64,000 nt of DNA from RH-AL1 sp965249685 (GTDB taxonomy: Bacteria > Pseudomonadota > Alphaproteobacteria > Rhizobiales > Beijerinckiaceae), in assembly GCA_965249685.1 (NCBI GenBank), contig CBDFMN010000003.1:3312325-3376324 (forward strand). The letters run 5' to 3'. How positions within the stretch are numbered: the stretch's first letter is position 1; each line of letters begins with the position of its first letter. The position numbers and the translations under genes were made by a program. A model generated the notes under the pieces. That model was not told where the DNA came from. It ran no database searches and worked only from the letters and a program-made list of their open reading frames with translations. Positions 25,645 to 35,083 of this stretch are shown piece by piece.

Positions 25645-28122
25645 TCAGAACGTGATCTTGATCCCGCCGTAGACGGAGAGCGGCTGGCCGACGGTGACGG
25701 CCTGCGCGCGGCCGGGACCGCCGTTGTCGGGGTTGTTGGCTGACAGGGTCGCGTTGACGTTTCCGGCGCCCGTCGCCGTATTGAAGAACGTGCCGAAGGT
25801 CGCGTAGCGGCGGTCGAGCAGGTTGTTGACCAGTCCAAAGATCTGGACATGCTCGGTGACCTGGTAGGAGGCGCGCGCATTGGCGACGACGTAGAACGGC
25901 AGCTGCGGGTTGAGGTTGCCGCCGTCGGCCGCGTAATACTGGCTGCCGACGAGCAGGGTGTCCATGCCGACCTTAAAGCGCGGGGTCAGCGCATAGTCGA
26001 ACCCGATCTTGCCGATGTTGCGCGGGATGGACGGGATGCGCTTGCCCGGTGTCACGAGGATCGTGCCGGCGGCATCCGCGAACGGGTTGTTCGGTGAGGC
26101 GAGGCGGGCCGTAAACTGGTAGGTGGCGTCGACATAGGCATAGTTGCCGTAGACGTGCAGCGGGCCGTTGTCGTAGCTGGCGCCGAACTCGACGCCCTGG
26201 CGTCGCGTCTCCGGAACGTTGGTGAAGAAACCTTGGCCGGAAATCGTACTCGGCTCGCTGAAGATGTCGTCCGTCGTCGACGTGCGGAAGAACCCCGCCT
26301 TGTAGCCAAGCAGGCCGTAGTCGCCGGGTATGGCGTAGCCGCCGCGGCCGCCGGCCTCGATCGTGCGCGCCACGACCTGCTTGAGCGGCGGGTCCGAGAT
26401 GAGCGCCGTCTCCAGCACGCAGGGGCGGTTGGGATTGGAGCAGGCGTTCTCCAGGGGCGTCGGGGCGCGATTGGCTTCGGAATAGCCGCCGTAGAGCGTG
26501 AGCCAGGGCGAGAGCGCGTAGGTCGCGCCCACGACCGGGTTGACCCGCGTGTAACGCGCGTCCGAGTTCAGCTCGGGGTTCTGCCCCGACGCGTCGGCGA
26601 GCTTGATCTCGGCATAGTTGAAGCGCGCACCGACCGTGAGGGCGAGGCGTTCGGTGACGTCGACCGTGTCGAGCGCGAAGACGCCGACGAAATTGGCGTT
26701 GGAATGGGCAAAGGTCGAGTTCACGCCGACGTTGGCGGCGGTATTGAGGATCGTGCCCGCGCCGGGAAAGCCGGATTCGACGTTTTGGAGGTTTCCGTTG
26801 ATCTGACCGAGACTGGTCATGGACGTGAAGCTCGTGCGGCTGCTGTCGATGCTGGCGCCGACCACGAAGTAGTTTGCGTGCTCGAAATAAATGTCCTTGT
26901 TCGTGGCCTGCAACTGGGCGCCGAGCGTCGTGGTATGGGTGGAGGTGCGCGCCGTCGTACCATAGGGGAAGCTGGCGCTCGCGGCCGGCCCCATCGAGGG
27001 AATGGGCTGACCGGTCGGACCCACGAACCGGAGCTGGCTGGAGGTCTGCGTGCCCGTCGCGGCCAGGGGCTGCTGGCACAGGGTGCCGGCATTGACCCCG
27101 TCGATCAGCGAACAATCGGTGACGCTCGCGTCGTTGCCGTCGAGGTGGAACTGGTCGAACTGGCGGATGAAGAGGTTGCTGGCGATCGACCAATGCGGCG
27201 ACACGTCGAAGCGGCTCGTCATCTGGGCGAGGCCGGCCTGGTTGTTCGTGCTTTGCGGGGACGTGAAGACCGCGTCGTAGCGCTGATCGACGAGCACCTG
27301 CGGCGTCGTCCCTTGCACGCCGAGCACCGAACGTCCGAACGAGCCGATGGCGTGCACTTCGCTGTCGGGGGTGCGGTAGCCGAGGTCGGCGTAGAAGCGC
27401 TGGGCATTCTGCGCGCCGAAGGGCCGGTAGCCCGCGTCGCGGTAGAGGTCGCCGGCGAAAAAAAAGCTGTAGTCGCCGGCTTGCCTGCCGAACTCGCCGA
27501 AGACGTTCGCCCGGCCGAACGACCCGCCGAGGATCGTGACGTCGCCGCCTTGGAAGGTGAAGCCGTTCTTCATGGTGAAGCTGACGGCGCCTCCGAGCGC
27601 GTTGAGGCCGAAGATCGGGTTGTTCGTGATAATGTCGGCGCGCTCGACGGCGATCGGCGGGACGAGGTCGAGGTTGACGGTGTCGCCGAAGGCCTCGTTG
27701 ATGCGCACGCCGTTCTGGTAGACGGCGAGGCCCTGTGCGCGTCCGGAAACGCGCGAGGCGTCGAAACCGCGGTAGAAGAGGTCCGGCGAGAGGTCGCTGC
27801 CGTCCGTGCTGATGGCGATCGCGCCCGGCACGTGCTGCGTGATGGCGTCGGTGACGCTTGGCGACTTGCGCTCGTCGAACTCCTTCGGCGTCACGCTGGA
27901 GAGCAGCGCCGGCACCTTGTCGGCGGAGACGCCGCCCGCGTGGGGAACCGGCGTCGTCGAGACCTCGATGTCGGGGAGCACGACGGGCGTGGCCTGCTGC
28001 GCGCTCGCGGCCGCCGCGACCAGCCCCGCCGCCGCCAACGACACCGCCGCCAACGACACCGCCGCCAACGACACCGCTGCCAACGACACCGCTGCCGACG
28101 ACACGCGCCCCCTGCCTTCCAT
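25645..28122 (-). CDS. TonB-dependent outer-membrane receptor
   Basis: An 825-residue outer-membrane transporter. The signal peptide contains a VSLAA repeat (see 28031-28105) and ends near ASAQQ. A TonB-box-like stretch and the plug domain follow (about residues 75-195, with TDGSDLSPDLFYRGFDASR and NPIFGLNALGGAVSF). The C-terminal part is a 22-strand barrel ending in a terminal phenylalanine (GGIKITF), required for outer-membrane assembly. Such receptors import iron chelates, cobalamin or other large nutrients using TonB energy. The substrate cannot be told. No periplasmic-binding or ABC genes for siderophores are adjacent, and I found no cobalamin riboswitch upstream. It is transcribed alone. 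Confidence 0.9.
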   Translation of the reverse strand: MEGRGRVSSAAVSLAAVSLAAVSLAAVSLAAAGLVAAAASAQQATPVVLPDIEVSTTPVPHAGGVSADKVPALLSSVTPKEFDERKSPSVTDAITQHVPGAIAISTDGSDLSPDLFYRGFDASRVSGRAQGLAVYQNGVRINEAFGDTVNLDLVPPIAVERADIITNNPIFGLNALGGAVSFTMKNGFTFQGGDVTILGGSFGRANVFGEFGRQAGDYSFFFAGDLYRDAGYRPFGAQNAQRFYADLGYRTPDSEVHAIGSFGRSVLGVQGTTPQVLVDQRYDAVFTSPQSTNNQAGLAQMTSRFDVSPHWSIASNLFIRQFDQFHLDGNDASVTDCSLIDGVNAGTLCQQPLAATGTQTSSQLRFVGPTGQPIPSMGPAASASFPYGTTARTSTHTTTLGAQLQATNKDIYFEHANYFVVGASIDSSRTSFTSMTSLGQINGNLQNVESGFPGAGTILNTAANVGVNSTFAHSNANFVGVFALDTVDVTERLALTVGARFNYAEIKLADASGQNPELNSDARYTRVNPVVGATYALSPWLTLYGGYSEANRAPTPLENACSNPNRPCVLETALISDPPLKQVVARTIEAGGRGGYAIPGDYGLLGYKAGFFRTSTTDDIFSEPSTISGQGFFTNVPETRRQGVEFGASYDNGPLHVYGNYAYVDATYQFTARLASPNNPFADAAGTILVTPGKRIPSIPRNIGKIGFDYALTPRFKVGMDTLLVGSQYYAADGGNLNPQLPFYVVANARASYQVTEHVQIFGLVNNLLDRRYATFGTFFNTATGAGNVNATLSANNPDNGGPGRAQAVTVGQPLSVYGGIKITF
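28031..28105 (-). repeat. five 15-bp tandem repeats in the TonB-receptor signal peptide
   Basis: Three identical units GCCGCCAACGACACC (28031-28075) are followed by one with a single change (28076-28090) and a more diverged fifth (28091-28105). On the coding strand they encode repeats of VSLAA in the hydrophobic core of the signal peptide. The 15-base period keeps the frame, so copy changes lengthen or shorten the signal without a frameshift. Confidence 0.85.
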
Positions 28123-28291
28123 CCTGCCCCGTCTCCCTGCGAGGGAAGCGCCGTGCCCGGTTCGCCCGGGCTACGCGGCCGCGTTGGCCGCCCCCCGCGG
28201 CCTTATGCGTCGAGTGTCAGCCGGGGAAGGCCTGGGATCAAGGGCAAAATAGGCGTCGGCCGCGGCTGATCGGCAGGCGAGAATGCCTCTT

Positions 28292-28771
28292 TCATGAGGT
28301 GTGGTCGATGAGTGCGACCTTGGCGCGCGCATGGACCCCGCCGTGGCGTTCGCCGAGCGTCCGCATCAGCCGGGCGAGGCCTGGCTCCGAGATCCGCTCC
28401 GCGGCCGTCTCCAGGGCGAACCATTGCCGCGCGCGCTCGCCCATCTCGCTCCAGGACGACAGTTCCTTCTCGACCTCGAGCAGATAGACCATGACGCGGC
28501 AAGGCTGCAGCCCATCGGCGAGTCGCTTCGCGTAGGTGTAGGCGCCGATCGGGTGCTTATGGACCTTGCCGGTGACGCCCGCCTCTTCCAGCGCCTCGCG
28601 CTGCGCCGCCTCGTAATCCTTGCGGCCCTTGATCGGCCAGCCTTTGGGGACGATCCAGCGCCGCGTCTCCCGCGAGCTGATAAGCAACGCGGCCACGCCG
28701 TCCGGCCCGAAGCGGATGGGGAGCGCTGCGACCTGCGCGCGATAGGCAGGGGCAGAGTTGAGATCGTACAT
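28292..28771 (-). CDS. Nudix hydrolase
   Basis: A 159-residue cytoplasmic pyrophosphohydrolase. The Nudix box is seen around residues 49-66: an upstream Gly, Glu54, then REALEEAGV (58-66) with the metal-binding glutamates 62 and 63. The PKGWPIKG segment before it resembles diadenosine/diphosphoinositol polyphosphate hydrolases, so a nucleoside polyphosphate or similar substrate is likely but unproven. It lies between the TonB-receptor promoter and the acyl-CoA dehydrogenase end, with 150-170 bases on either side, and seems to be transcribed alone. Confidence 0.82.
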   Translation of the reverse strand: MYDLNSAPAYRAQVAALPIRFGPDGVAALLISSRETRRWIVPKGWPIKGRKDYEAAQREALEEAGVTGKVHKHPIGAYTYAKRLADGLQPCRVMVYLLEVEKELSSWSEMGERARQWFALETAAERISEPGLARLMRTLGERHGGVHARAKVALIDHTS

Positions 28772-28924
28772 TGAACCGTTTGAAGCCGCCCGAAGGCCGC
28801 GCAGGAGGATGTGCCTGCCTCACGCGGATCGACACAGGGCTATTTCATGGATGTGAAGCCGCAAAGAACACGCCAAGCCGGATGAAGTTCCTCCTAACGG
28901 ACGCGGCATCGCAGCGGCCGGCCC

Positions 28925-30679
28925 TCAGAACGAGGCGACGTCAAGAGCCATGGCCGAGCTTTTGCCGGCCTGGATCGCCCGCAGCAGCGATCCCGTCTCC
29001 GGCAGGATGCGGTCGAAATAGAATCGTGCCGTCACCTGCTTGGCCGCGTAGAACGCGTCGTCGCCGGCTCCCCTCGCCTGGGCTTCCGACGCGACGAGGG
29101 CCGCGCGCGCCCACAGGAAACCGAGCGCGACGAGGCCGAACAGGCGCAGGTAGTCGGACGCGGCGGCCGCGGCTTCCTCTCCGTCGTCGGCGCGGGCGAC
29201 GTGGAGGGTCGCGCGTTGCAGGTCTGCGAACGAGGCGCGGAGCGCTGCGACCTTCGGGTCGTCCCCGTGCCTCTCCAGAAAGGCGCCGACGGGATGGAAA
29301 AAAGTCCGGAGATAGCGGCCGCCGTGGGCGGGCAGCTTGCGTGCGACGAGGTCCAGCGCCTGGATGCCGTTCGTGCCCTCGTAGACCATGCAAACCCGCG
29401 CATCGCGCGCATATTGCTCGATACCGTTGTCGCGGATGTAGCCGTGGCCGCCGTGGACCTGCAGGGCGCGGCTGGCGTTGGCGAAGCCGAGGTCGGTGAA
29501 CAGCGCCTTCACGACCGGCGTCATGACGTGGCAAAAGTCCTCCGCCTCGCGCCGGGCCACGGGGTCCTTCGAGCGTTTCGCGCGGTCGAGCGCGCGCGCG
29601 ACCCAGCCGGCGAGCGCGCGGCACCCCTCCGTCTCCGCGCGCATCCGCATCAGCGTCAGGCGGACGTCCGGGTGAGCGATGATCGGCGTGGCCGTGCCGT
29701 CGGCGGACCCTCCCTGGAGCCGGTCGCGCGCGTAGGCGACCGCGCTCTGGTAGGCGGCTTCGGCGACGCCGAGTCCTTGCACACCGACGGCGAGGCGCGC
29801 CCGGTTTATCATCGTGAACATGGCGGCGAGGCCACGGTTGGGTGCGCCCACCATCCATCCCCGCGCATCGGAGAACTGCATCTGGCAGGTTGCGGAGGCC
29901 TTGATCCCCATCTTGTCCTCGAGACGCAGGCAGGCGACGCCGTTGCGTGTCGCGGGGAGGCCGCCGCCTGCGGGAACGAACTTCGGCACGAGGAAGAGGC
30001 TGATGCCCCGCGTTCCCGCCGGGGCGTCCGGTAGCCGCGCCAGGACCAGGTGGACGATGTTCTCCGCGAGGTCGTGCTCGCCGGAGGAGACGAAGATCTT
30101 CGTGCCATCGAGCGCGAAGCTGCCGTCGGCGCGGGGACTGGCGCGCGCGCGCAACAGCCCGAGGTCCGTGCCGCAATGCGCCTCCGTCAGGCACATCGTG
30201 CCGCACCAGGTGCCCGCCACCAATTGAGGAAGGAAACGGGCCTTCAGCTCCGGCGTCGCATGAGCGGCGATGGCGAACGCGGCGCTGCGCGTCAGTCCGG
30301 GGTAGAGGCCGAAGGCCATGTTGGCGGAGGCGACCATCTCCTCGCATAGTTTGGCGAGGCTCTCGGGCATGCCCTGGCCGCCATTCTCCGCTGCGGCTGA
30401 CAGCGACATCCAGCCTCCCTCGCGATAGGCAGCGTAGGCCTGCGGAAAACCCTGCGGCGTCCGCACCGTGCCGCTCGCGTGGGCACAACCCTCCTGATCG
30501 CCCGGAGCGTTGAGCGGCAGCAGCACCTCCTCCGCGATCCGCGCCGAGGCATCGAGGACCGCGTCAAGCGTGTCGGGCGTCGCCTCCTCGAAGCCGAGCG
30601 CGTCGGCCAGCTCCGCGCTGCCGTGGAGTTCGTGCAGCACGAAGCGCATGTCTCGCAGCGGTGCCCGGTAGGTCTGCAT
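28925..30679 (-). CDS. acyl-CoA dehydrogenase (FadE-type, long form)
   Basis: A 584-residue FAD enzyme for the first step of fatty-acid beta-oxidation, making trans-2-enoyl-CoA. The N-terminal extension (about 1-40) and the C-terminal domain after about 455 are those of the long acyl-CoA dehydrogenase subgroup with DUF-type ends. The core has MCLTEAHCGTDLG, KIFVSSGEHDL and the catalytic-glutamate region VCMVYEGTNGIQALDL. It starts 11 bases after the fadN-like stop, so it is the last gene of a fadA-fadN-fadE order and probably of the longer riboswitch-led run. Chain-length preference is not deducible. Confidence 0.88.
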   Translation of the reverse strand: MQTYRAPLRDMRFVLHELHGSAELADALGFEEATPDTLDAVLDASARIAEEVLLPLNAPGDQEGCAHASGTVRTPQGFPQAYAAYREGGWMSLSAAAENGGQGMPESLAKLCEEMVASANMAFGLYPGLTRSAAFAIAAHATPELKARFLPQLVAGTWCGTMCLTEAHCGTDLGLLRARASPRADGSFALDGTKIFVSSGEHDLAENIVHLVLARLPDAPAGTRGISLFLVPKFVPAGGGLPATRNGVACLRLEDKMGIKASATCQMQFSDARGWMVGAPNRGLAAMFTMINRARLAVGVQGLGVAEAAYQSAVAYARDRLQGGSADGTATPIIAHPDVRLTLMRMRAETEGCRALAGWVARALDRAKRSKDPVARREAEDFCHVMTPVVKALFTDLGFANASRALQVHGGHGYIRDNGIEQYARDARVCMVYEGTNGIQALDLVARKLPAHGGRYLRTFFHPVGAFLERHGDDPKVAALRASFADLQRATLHVARADDGEEAAAAASDYLRLFGLVALGFLWARAALVASEAQARGAGDDAFYAAKQVTARFYFDRILPETGSLLRAIQAGKSSAMALDVASF

Positions 30680-30690
30680 GGTCGGCCCGC

Positions 30691-33030
30691 TCAGTTACGC
30701 AGCGGCTTGCCGGTGGCCAGCGTGTGCTCGATGCGCGCCAGCGTCTCCGGCGTGCGGATCAGGCGCATGAAGACCCGCCGTTCCAGCGCCAGCAGGTCGT
30801 CTTCGCCGAGCGGGTCGAGAAGGTCGGTGTCGCCGCCGCAGAGGATCTCGGCGAGGCCGGCGGCGACCGTGAGGTCGTGCGGCGTGGCGGCACCGCGTTT
30901 CCCCAGCGCCTGGGACGTCTGACGCATGGCAAGCCGGCCGGCCGCGCCGGGCAGGGCGATGGGCTCCGGCCGGGGGGGCGGCACGTAGCCGGGCACGAGC
31001 GCCAACGCCCTCGCCTTGGCGTCGGCGAGGAGGCGCGCGCGGTTCATCGTCACCCCGTCGCCGGAGCGCAGGATCATCATCTCCCGCGCGTCCGCCGCCG
31101 AACGGGACACGGTAGCGGCCGCCACCATCTCGAACACGCGCAGCGGTGCCGGCATGGGGCCACCCGGCATGCCGGGCCCATGGTGCCAGCGCAGCAGCAT
31201 CTCCTTGCAGCCGCCCCAGCCCGGCACGACGCCGACCCCGCATTCGACGAGGCCGGCATAGGTCTCGGCATGGGCTTGAACCGCGTCGGCGTGCAGCAGC
31301 ACCTCGCAGCCGCCACCGAGCGCCATGCCAAACGGCGCGGCGACGACCGGGAATCGCGCGTACTTCAACGCCTTGTAAGTCTCCTGGCCGAAGGCGATCA
31401 GCGCTTCGATCTCGTCCCAGGCGGCGACGTTGGCGGTCATCAGCACGTCGCCGATGTTGGCGCCGAGCGAGAAATGCGCGCCCTCGTTATAGACGACCAG
31501 CGCCTTGAAGCGCGCGCGCACGACGTCGATCGTTTCGCGCAGCAGCCCCATCGCGGCCTGGTCGATCGTGTTGCCCTTGCCGGTGAACTCGAAACAGGCG
31601 ACGCCCTCGCCGATGTCCCACAGGGCCGCCGAGGCCGCGCGGAGCACGGGCGACGCCGCGAGCTTGACGTCTTCCAGCAGCAGCACGCCGTCCGGTCGGG
31701 TCAGCGGGCGGTAGAGGCCGTCCATCCCGAGGATGTGCCGGCGACCCGCTTCGACGCGGTAGAACGGCCGATCCCCGGCCAGGGAAAGCAAGGGTGGCAC
31801 GGCGATGCCGGAGGCCTCGAGCCGGTCCCGAAACCAGGCCGCACCGAGTTTGTCGATGAGCTGGAACGGCCCGAGCGCCCAGGCGTAGCCGAGCCGCATC
31901 GCCTCGTCGACCGAGGCGACGTCGTCGGCCGCCTCGGGCACCAGGGCCGCGGCATAGGCGAGCAGCCGCCCCATGACGGCCCAGGCGTAGCGGCCGGCTC
32001 GCGTATCGGCGGCGAGAAAGCCGCGCAGGTCCTTGGCGGCGCCGGCGAGGCCCGGCAGGTCCACAGTCCGCAGCGGCCGATAGGCGCCGGTTTCCAGGTC
32101 TTTGACCTGCATGTCCTTGACTTGCATGTCCTTGCGGCCGTCGACGCGATCGAGACGGTAGAAGCCGCCCTTGCCCTTGCGCCCGGTCTCGCCCGCCGCG
32201 ATCATCGCCGCCACGCTCGGCAACTCGCCCGCCACCGCCTGGAACGGGTCGTCGGGCGGTAGTTCGGCGGCGAGGCTCGCGTTGATGTGCGGCACCAGGT
32301 CGAGGCCGACGAGGTCGAGCAGGCCGAAGATGCCGGTCTTTGGGATGCCGAGCGGACGCCCCATTACGGCATCGGCTTCCTCGATCGTGAGGCCGCCCGC
32401 CATGGCCTCCCTCAGGCCAAGTTGCAGCCAGTAGGCGCCGAGGCGGTTGGCGATGAAGCCGGGCGTGTCCTTGCAGCGCACGACGCTCTTGCCCAGGACG
32501 ACGTCGCCGAAGCGGGTCACCGCCGCCACAAGGGCGGGATCGCTGTCGGGTCCCGCCACGATTTCCAGCAGCCGCATGGGTCGCGGCGGGTTGAAGAAAT
32601 GGGTGACGAAGAAGTCGCGCGCGAAACGCGCCGGCAGCCCGGCGACGAGCCGCCGCAGCGGTATGGTCGAGGTGTTGGAGGAGACGGGCGTGCCCGGCCG
32701 GCGCAGCGCGTCGAGGCGGCGGTAGAGATCCTGCTTGGCCGCGAGGTTTTCGCTGATGGCCTCGACGATCCAGTCGCAGGCGGCAATCTTCGCGAGGTCG
32801 TCGGCGATGTTGCCGACCTCGACCAACCGAGCCGCACCTGCCGCCATGAAGGGCGAAGGATTGGCCTTGCGCATGCGTTCCAACGCGCCGGCGGCTCCTG
32901 CGTTTCGATCGCCGCCCTCGGCCGGGACGTCGAGCAACAGCACGGGCACGCCGCCGTTGGCCACCTGGGCGGCGATACCGGCGCCCATGGTTCCCGCGCC
33001 GATCACGGCTACCTTGCGGATCTCGTCCAT
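30691..33030 (-). CDS. 3-hydroxyacyl-CoA dehydrogenase/enoyl-CoA hydratase (FadN type)
   Basis: A 779-residue bifunctional beta-oxidation enzyme. The N-terminal half is the NAD-dependent 3-hydroxyacyl-CoA dehydrogenase (VAVIGAGTMGAGIAAQ; THFFNPPRPMRLLEIV; KDTPGFIANRLGAYWL). The C-terminal part is an enoyl-CoA hydratase/crotonase domain (NEGAHFSLGANIG; ALGGGCEVLLHADAV; ECGVGVVPGWGG). This order, dehydrogenase first, matches Bacillus FadN and is opposite to E. coli FadB. The ATG at 33030 overlaps the thiolase stop by one base. The longer frame to 33657 is a shadow of the thiolase gene. An in-frame duplication gives KDMQVKDMQVKD near residue 305. Confidence 0.9.
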   Translation of the reverse strand: MDEIRKVAVIGAGTMGAGIAAQVANGGVPVLLLDVPAEGGDRNAGAAGALERMRKANPSPFMAAGAARLVEVGNIADDLAKIAACDWIVEAISENLAAKQDLYRRLDALRRPGTPVSSNTSTIPLRRLVAGLPARFARDFFVTHFFNPPRPMRLLEIVAGPDSDPALVAAVTRFGDVVLGKSVVRCKDTPGFIANRLGAYWLQLGLREAMAGGLTIEEADAVMGRPLGIPKTGIFGLLDLVGLDLVPHINASLAAELPPDDPFQAVAGELPSVAAMIAAGETGRKGKGGFYRLDRVDGRKDMQVKDMQVKDLETGAYRPLRTVDLPGLAGAAKDLRGFLAADTRAGRYAWAVMGRLLAYAAALVPEAADDVASVDEAMRLGYAWALGPFQLIDKLGAAWFRDRLEASGIAVPPLLSLAGDRPFYRVEAGRRHILGMDGLYRPLTRPDGVLLLEDVKLAASPVLRAASAALWDIGEGVACFEFTGKGNTIDQAAMGLLRETIDVVRARFKALVVYNEGAHFSLGANIGDVLMTANVAAWDEIEALIAFGQETYKALKYARFPVVAAPFGMALGGGCEVLLHADAVQAHAETYAGLVECGVGVVPGWGGCKEMLLRWHHGPGMPGGPMPAPLRVFEMVAAATVSRSAADAREMMILRSGDGVTMNRARLLADAKARALALVPGYVPPPRPEPIALPGAAGRLAMRQTSQALGKRGAATPHDLTVAAGLAEILCGGDTDLLDPLGEDDLLALERRVFMRLIRTPETLARIEHTLATGKPLRN
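32102..32131 (-). repeat. 15-bp in-frame duplication inside the fadN-like gene
   Basis: TTGACCTGCATGTCC (32102-32116) and TTGACTTGCATGTCC (32117-32131) differ at one base and encode consecutive KDMQV units in the linker between the two 3-hydroxyacyl-CoA dehydrogenase subdomains. Confidence 0.7.
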
Positions 33031-34166
33031 CACAAGCTCTCCAGGATGGTAGCGATACCTTGGCCGCCGCCGATGCATTGCGTGGCCAGCGCGTAGCGGC
33101 CGCCGCCTTCCTTGAGGAGGCTTGCCGCCTTGCCGAGGATGCGTGCGCCTGTCGCACCCAGCGGGTGACCGAGCGCGAGCGCGCCACCGTGCAGGTTGAA
33201 TGTGTCCTCGCGCAAGCCGAGCTCCGCGATGCAGGCCAGAACCTGCGCGGCGAAGGCTTCGTTGAGCTCCACCACGTCCATTCGGTCGAGGGCGAGTCCG
33301 GCCCGCGACAGCGCCTTGCGCGTCGCGGGCACGGGCCCCATCCCCATGACATCGGGCGCGCAGCCCGCCACCGCGACGCTCACCACGCGCGCCAGCGGCT
33401 CGAGCCCGCGCCGACGGGCGTAGTCTTCGCTGCACACGAGCAGGGCGGCCGCGCCGTCGGTCAGCGGCGCCGACGTGCCGGCGGTGACGCTTCCGTTCTG
33501 GTCGAAGGCTGGCCGCAAGGCAGCCAGGCCATCCATCGTCGCATCGGCCCGCAGGCATCCGTCCGCGTTCACGGTGCCGTCTGCCGTGACGATAGGCACG
33601 ATCTCGTCGCGGAAACGGCCTGTGGCCTGTGCCGCCGCCGCCCGGCGATGACTGCAAAGGGCGAGGGCGTCCTGCGCCGCCCGCGTGATGGCCCAGCGGC
33701 GGGCGACGGTCTCGGCCGTCTCGCCCATGCCGGCGCTAAGACCGGGATGCTTGGCGTGCAGGGCAGGGTTCGGCAGGGGGTTGAAGCCCCCGATCGGCAC
33801 CCGCGACATGCTCTCGACGCCGGCGCAGACGAAGACGTCGCCCGCACCGAGCGCGATCTGCCCGGCCGCCAGATGCACGGCGTGCATGGACGAGCCGCAG
33901 TAGCGGTTGACGGTCACCCCGCCGACGCGCACCGGCAGGTCGGCCTGCAGGGCGACGAGCCGCGCCATATTGCCTCCCTGCTCGCCCTCGGGAAAGGCGC
34001 AGCCGAGGAACAGGTCTTCGATGTCGTCGGCATCGACGCCGATGCGGGCCACCAAGGCGCGGACCACGCTTGCGGCGAGGTCGTCGGGTCGCACCGCCGC
34101 CAACGCGCCGCGCTTCGCCGGCGTGAACGGCGAGCGGACGTAGCCGGCGATGACGCTTGCTTGCAC
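33030..34166 (-). CDS. thiolase (acetyl-CoA acyltransferase, FadA type)
   Basis: A 378-residue thiolase that cleaves 3-ketoacyl-CoA in the last step of beta-oxidation. The nucleophile is Cys90 in VNRYCGSSM; the other active-site motifs are NEAFAAQ, GHPLGATGAR and CIGGGQG near the C-terminus. I chose the GTG at 34166-34164, with GGAG eight bases upstream and the typical N-terminus QASVIAGYVRSPF. A GTG at 34217 overlapping the upstream stop as GTGA would add 17 residues that thiolases lack. It is followed by the fadN- and fadE-like genes, and lies 47 bases after the EamA transporter gene. Confidence 0.88.
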   Translation of the reverse strand: MQASVIAGYVRSPFTPAKRGALAAVRPDDLAASVVRALVARIGVDADDIEDLFLGCAFPEGEQGGNMARLVALQADLPVRVGGVTVNRYCGSSMHAVHLAAGQIALGAGDVFVCAGVESMSRVPIGGFNPLPNPALHAKHPGLSAGMGETAETVARRWAITRAAQDALALCSHRRAAAAQATGRFRDEIVPIVTADGTVNADGCLRADATMDGLAALRPAFDQNGSVTAGTSAPLTDGAAALLVCSEDYARRRGLEPLARVVSVAVAGCAPDVMGMGPVPATRKALSRAGLALDRMDVVELNEAFAAQVLACIAELGLREDTFNLHGGALALGHPLGATGARILGKAASLLKEGGGRYALATQCIGGGQGIATILESL

Positions 34167-34213
34167 GGGTCGAACTCCGGTCGGCGTGCCGCCGATCACC
34201 TCGCTCGAGGCTA

Positions 34214-35083
34214 TCACCGGCGATTGGCGATGGCGACACCGGCCGCGGCGACGGCGATGCCGAGGAACTGCACGGGAACCAACGCGTCGCCGAACAGCGC
34301 GAAGGCGACGACCGCGGTGAACGGCGGCACGAGGTAGAAGAGCGAGGCGACGCCTGCGACCTCACCCCCGCGGATCAGCCAGAGCAGCAGCAGCGTCGTG
34401 ACGACCGACAGCACGACGACCGACCAGACCAACCCGATCAGCACGTCGAGGTGAGGCGTGATGTGTCCGTGCTCGCTCAGCGCCATGAGCGGCGTCGTGA
34501 GCAGCAGGCCGCCGAGGAACTGGATTGCGGCCCCGCTGCGCAGGTCGCGACTGCCGCCGATACGCTTCTGCCAGATGGTGCCGAGCGTCATCGCGACCGT
34601 CGCCAGCAGGCAGGCGACGATCGCGACGGGCGACAGGGCGGCCGTCCCGGAGAGGTCGGGCGCGATGACGAGCACCGCACCGACGAAGCCGAGCCCGATC
34701 CCGATCCAGCGCCGCGCGCCGACACGCTCGCCCAGCAGCGGCTTGGCCAGCACGGCCGTCAAAAGCGGCTGCAAGCCGGTGATGAGCGCGGCCACCGCCG
34801 GCGGCAGTCCGTGCTTCACGGCCCAGAACACCCCGCCGACATAGGCGCCCTGCATGAGGCTGCCGGCGACGAGGCTGTCGGTCCAGCCTCGCACCGTCCG
34901 CGGCCAGGCGGCGCGTCCCAACCAGGCGATGAGGGCGAGCAGCGCCGCACTGCAGACGAAGCGCAGCGTGACGAAGCTCAGCGGCTCGGCATAGGGCCGC
35001 ACCAGCCGAGCGACGATGAACCCGCTCGACCACAGGAGCACGAACAGCAGGGGTGCAAGACGCGCCGCGCGCTGGCCGATCAT
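34214..35083 (-). CDS. EamA/DMT-family transporter
   Basis: A 289-residue inner-membrane protein with ten hydrophobic segments in two EamA repeats. Visible motifs are LLWSSGFIVARL at TM1, GLQPLLTAVLAKPLLGER closing the first repeat and FYLVPPFTAVVAFALFGDALVP in the second. The family exports amino acids, metabolites or nucleosides. Its ATG overlaps the cobI stop (ATGA), so it is co-translated with a cobalamin gene. A role in cobalt or corrin intermediates is possible, but the sequence looks like a general drug/metabolite exporter. The longer frame to 35935 is a shadow. Confidence 0.85.
   Translation of the reverse strand: MIGQRAARLAPLLFVLLWSSGFIVARLVRPYAEPLSFVTLRFVCSAALLALIAWLGRAAWPRTVRGWTDSLVAGSLMQGAYVGGVFWAVKHGLPPAVAALITGLQPLLTAVLAKPLLGERVGARRWIGIGLGFVGAVLVIAPDLSGTAALSPVAIVACLLATVAMTLGTIWQKRIGGSRDLRSGAAIQFLGGLLLTTPLMALSEHGHITPHLDVLIGLVWSVVVLSVVTTLLLLWLIRGGEVAGVASLFYLVPPFTAVVAFALFGDALVPVQFLGIAVAAAGVAIANRR

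Noticed and set aside
28031..28105. CRISPR-like direct repeats
   Set aside because: The units are contiguous 15-mers without spacers and lie in frame in a signal peptide.
30691..33657. A longer fadN reading frame of 988 codons
   Set aside because: The added 209 residues are an arginine-rich shadow of the thiolase gene; the ATG at 33030 starts directly at the Rossmann domain.
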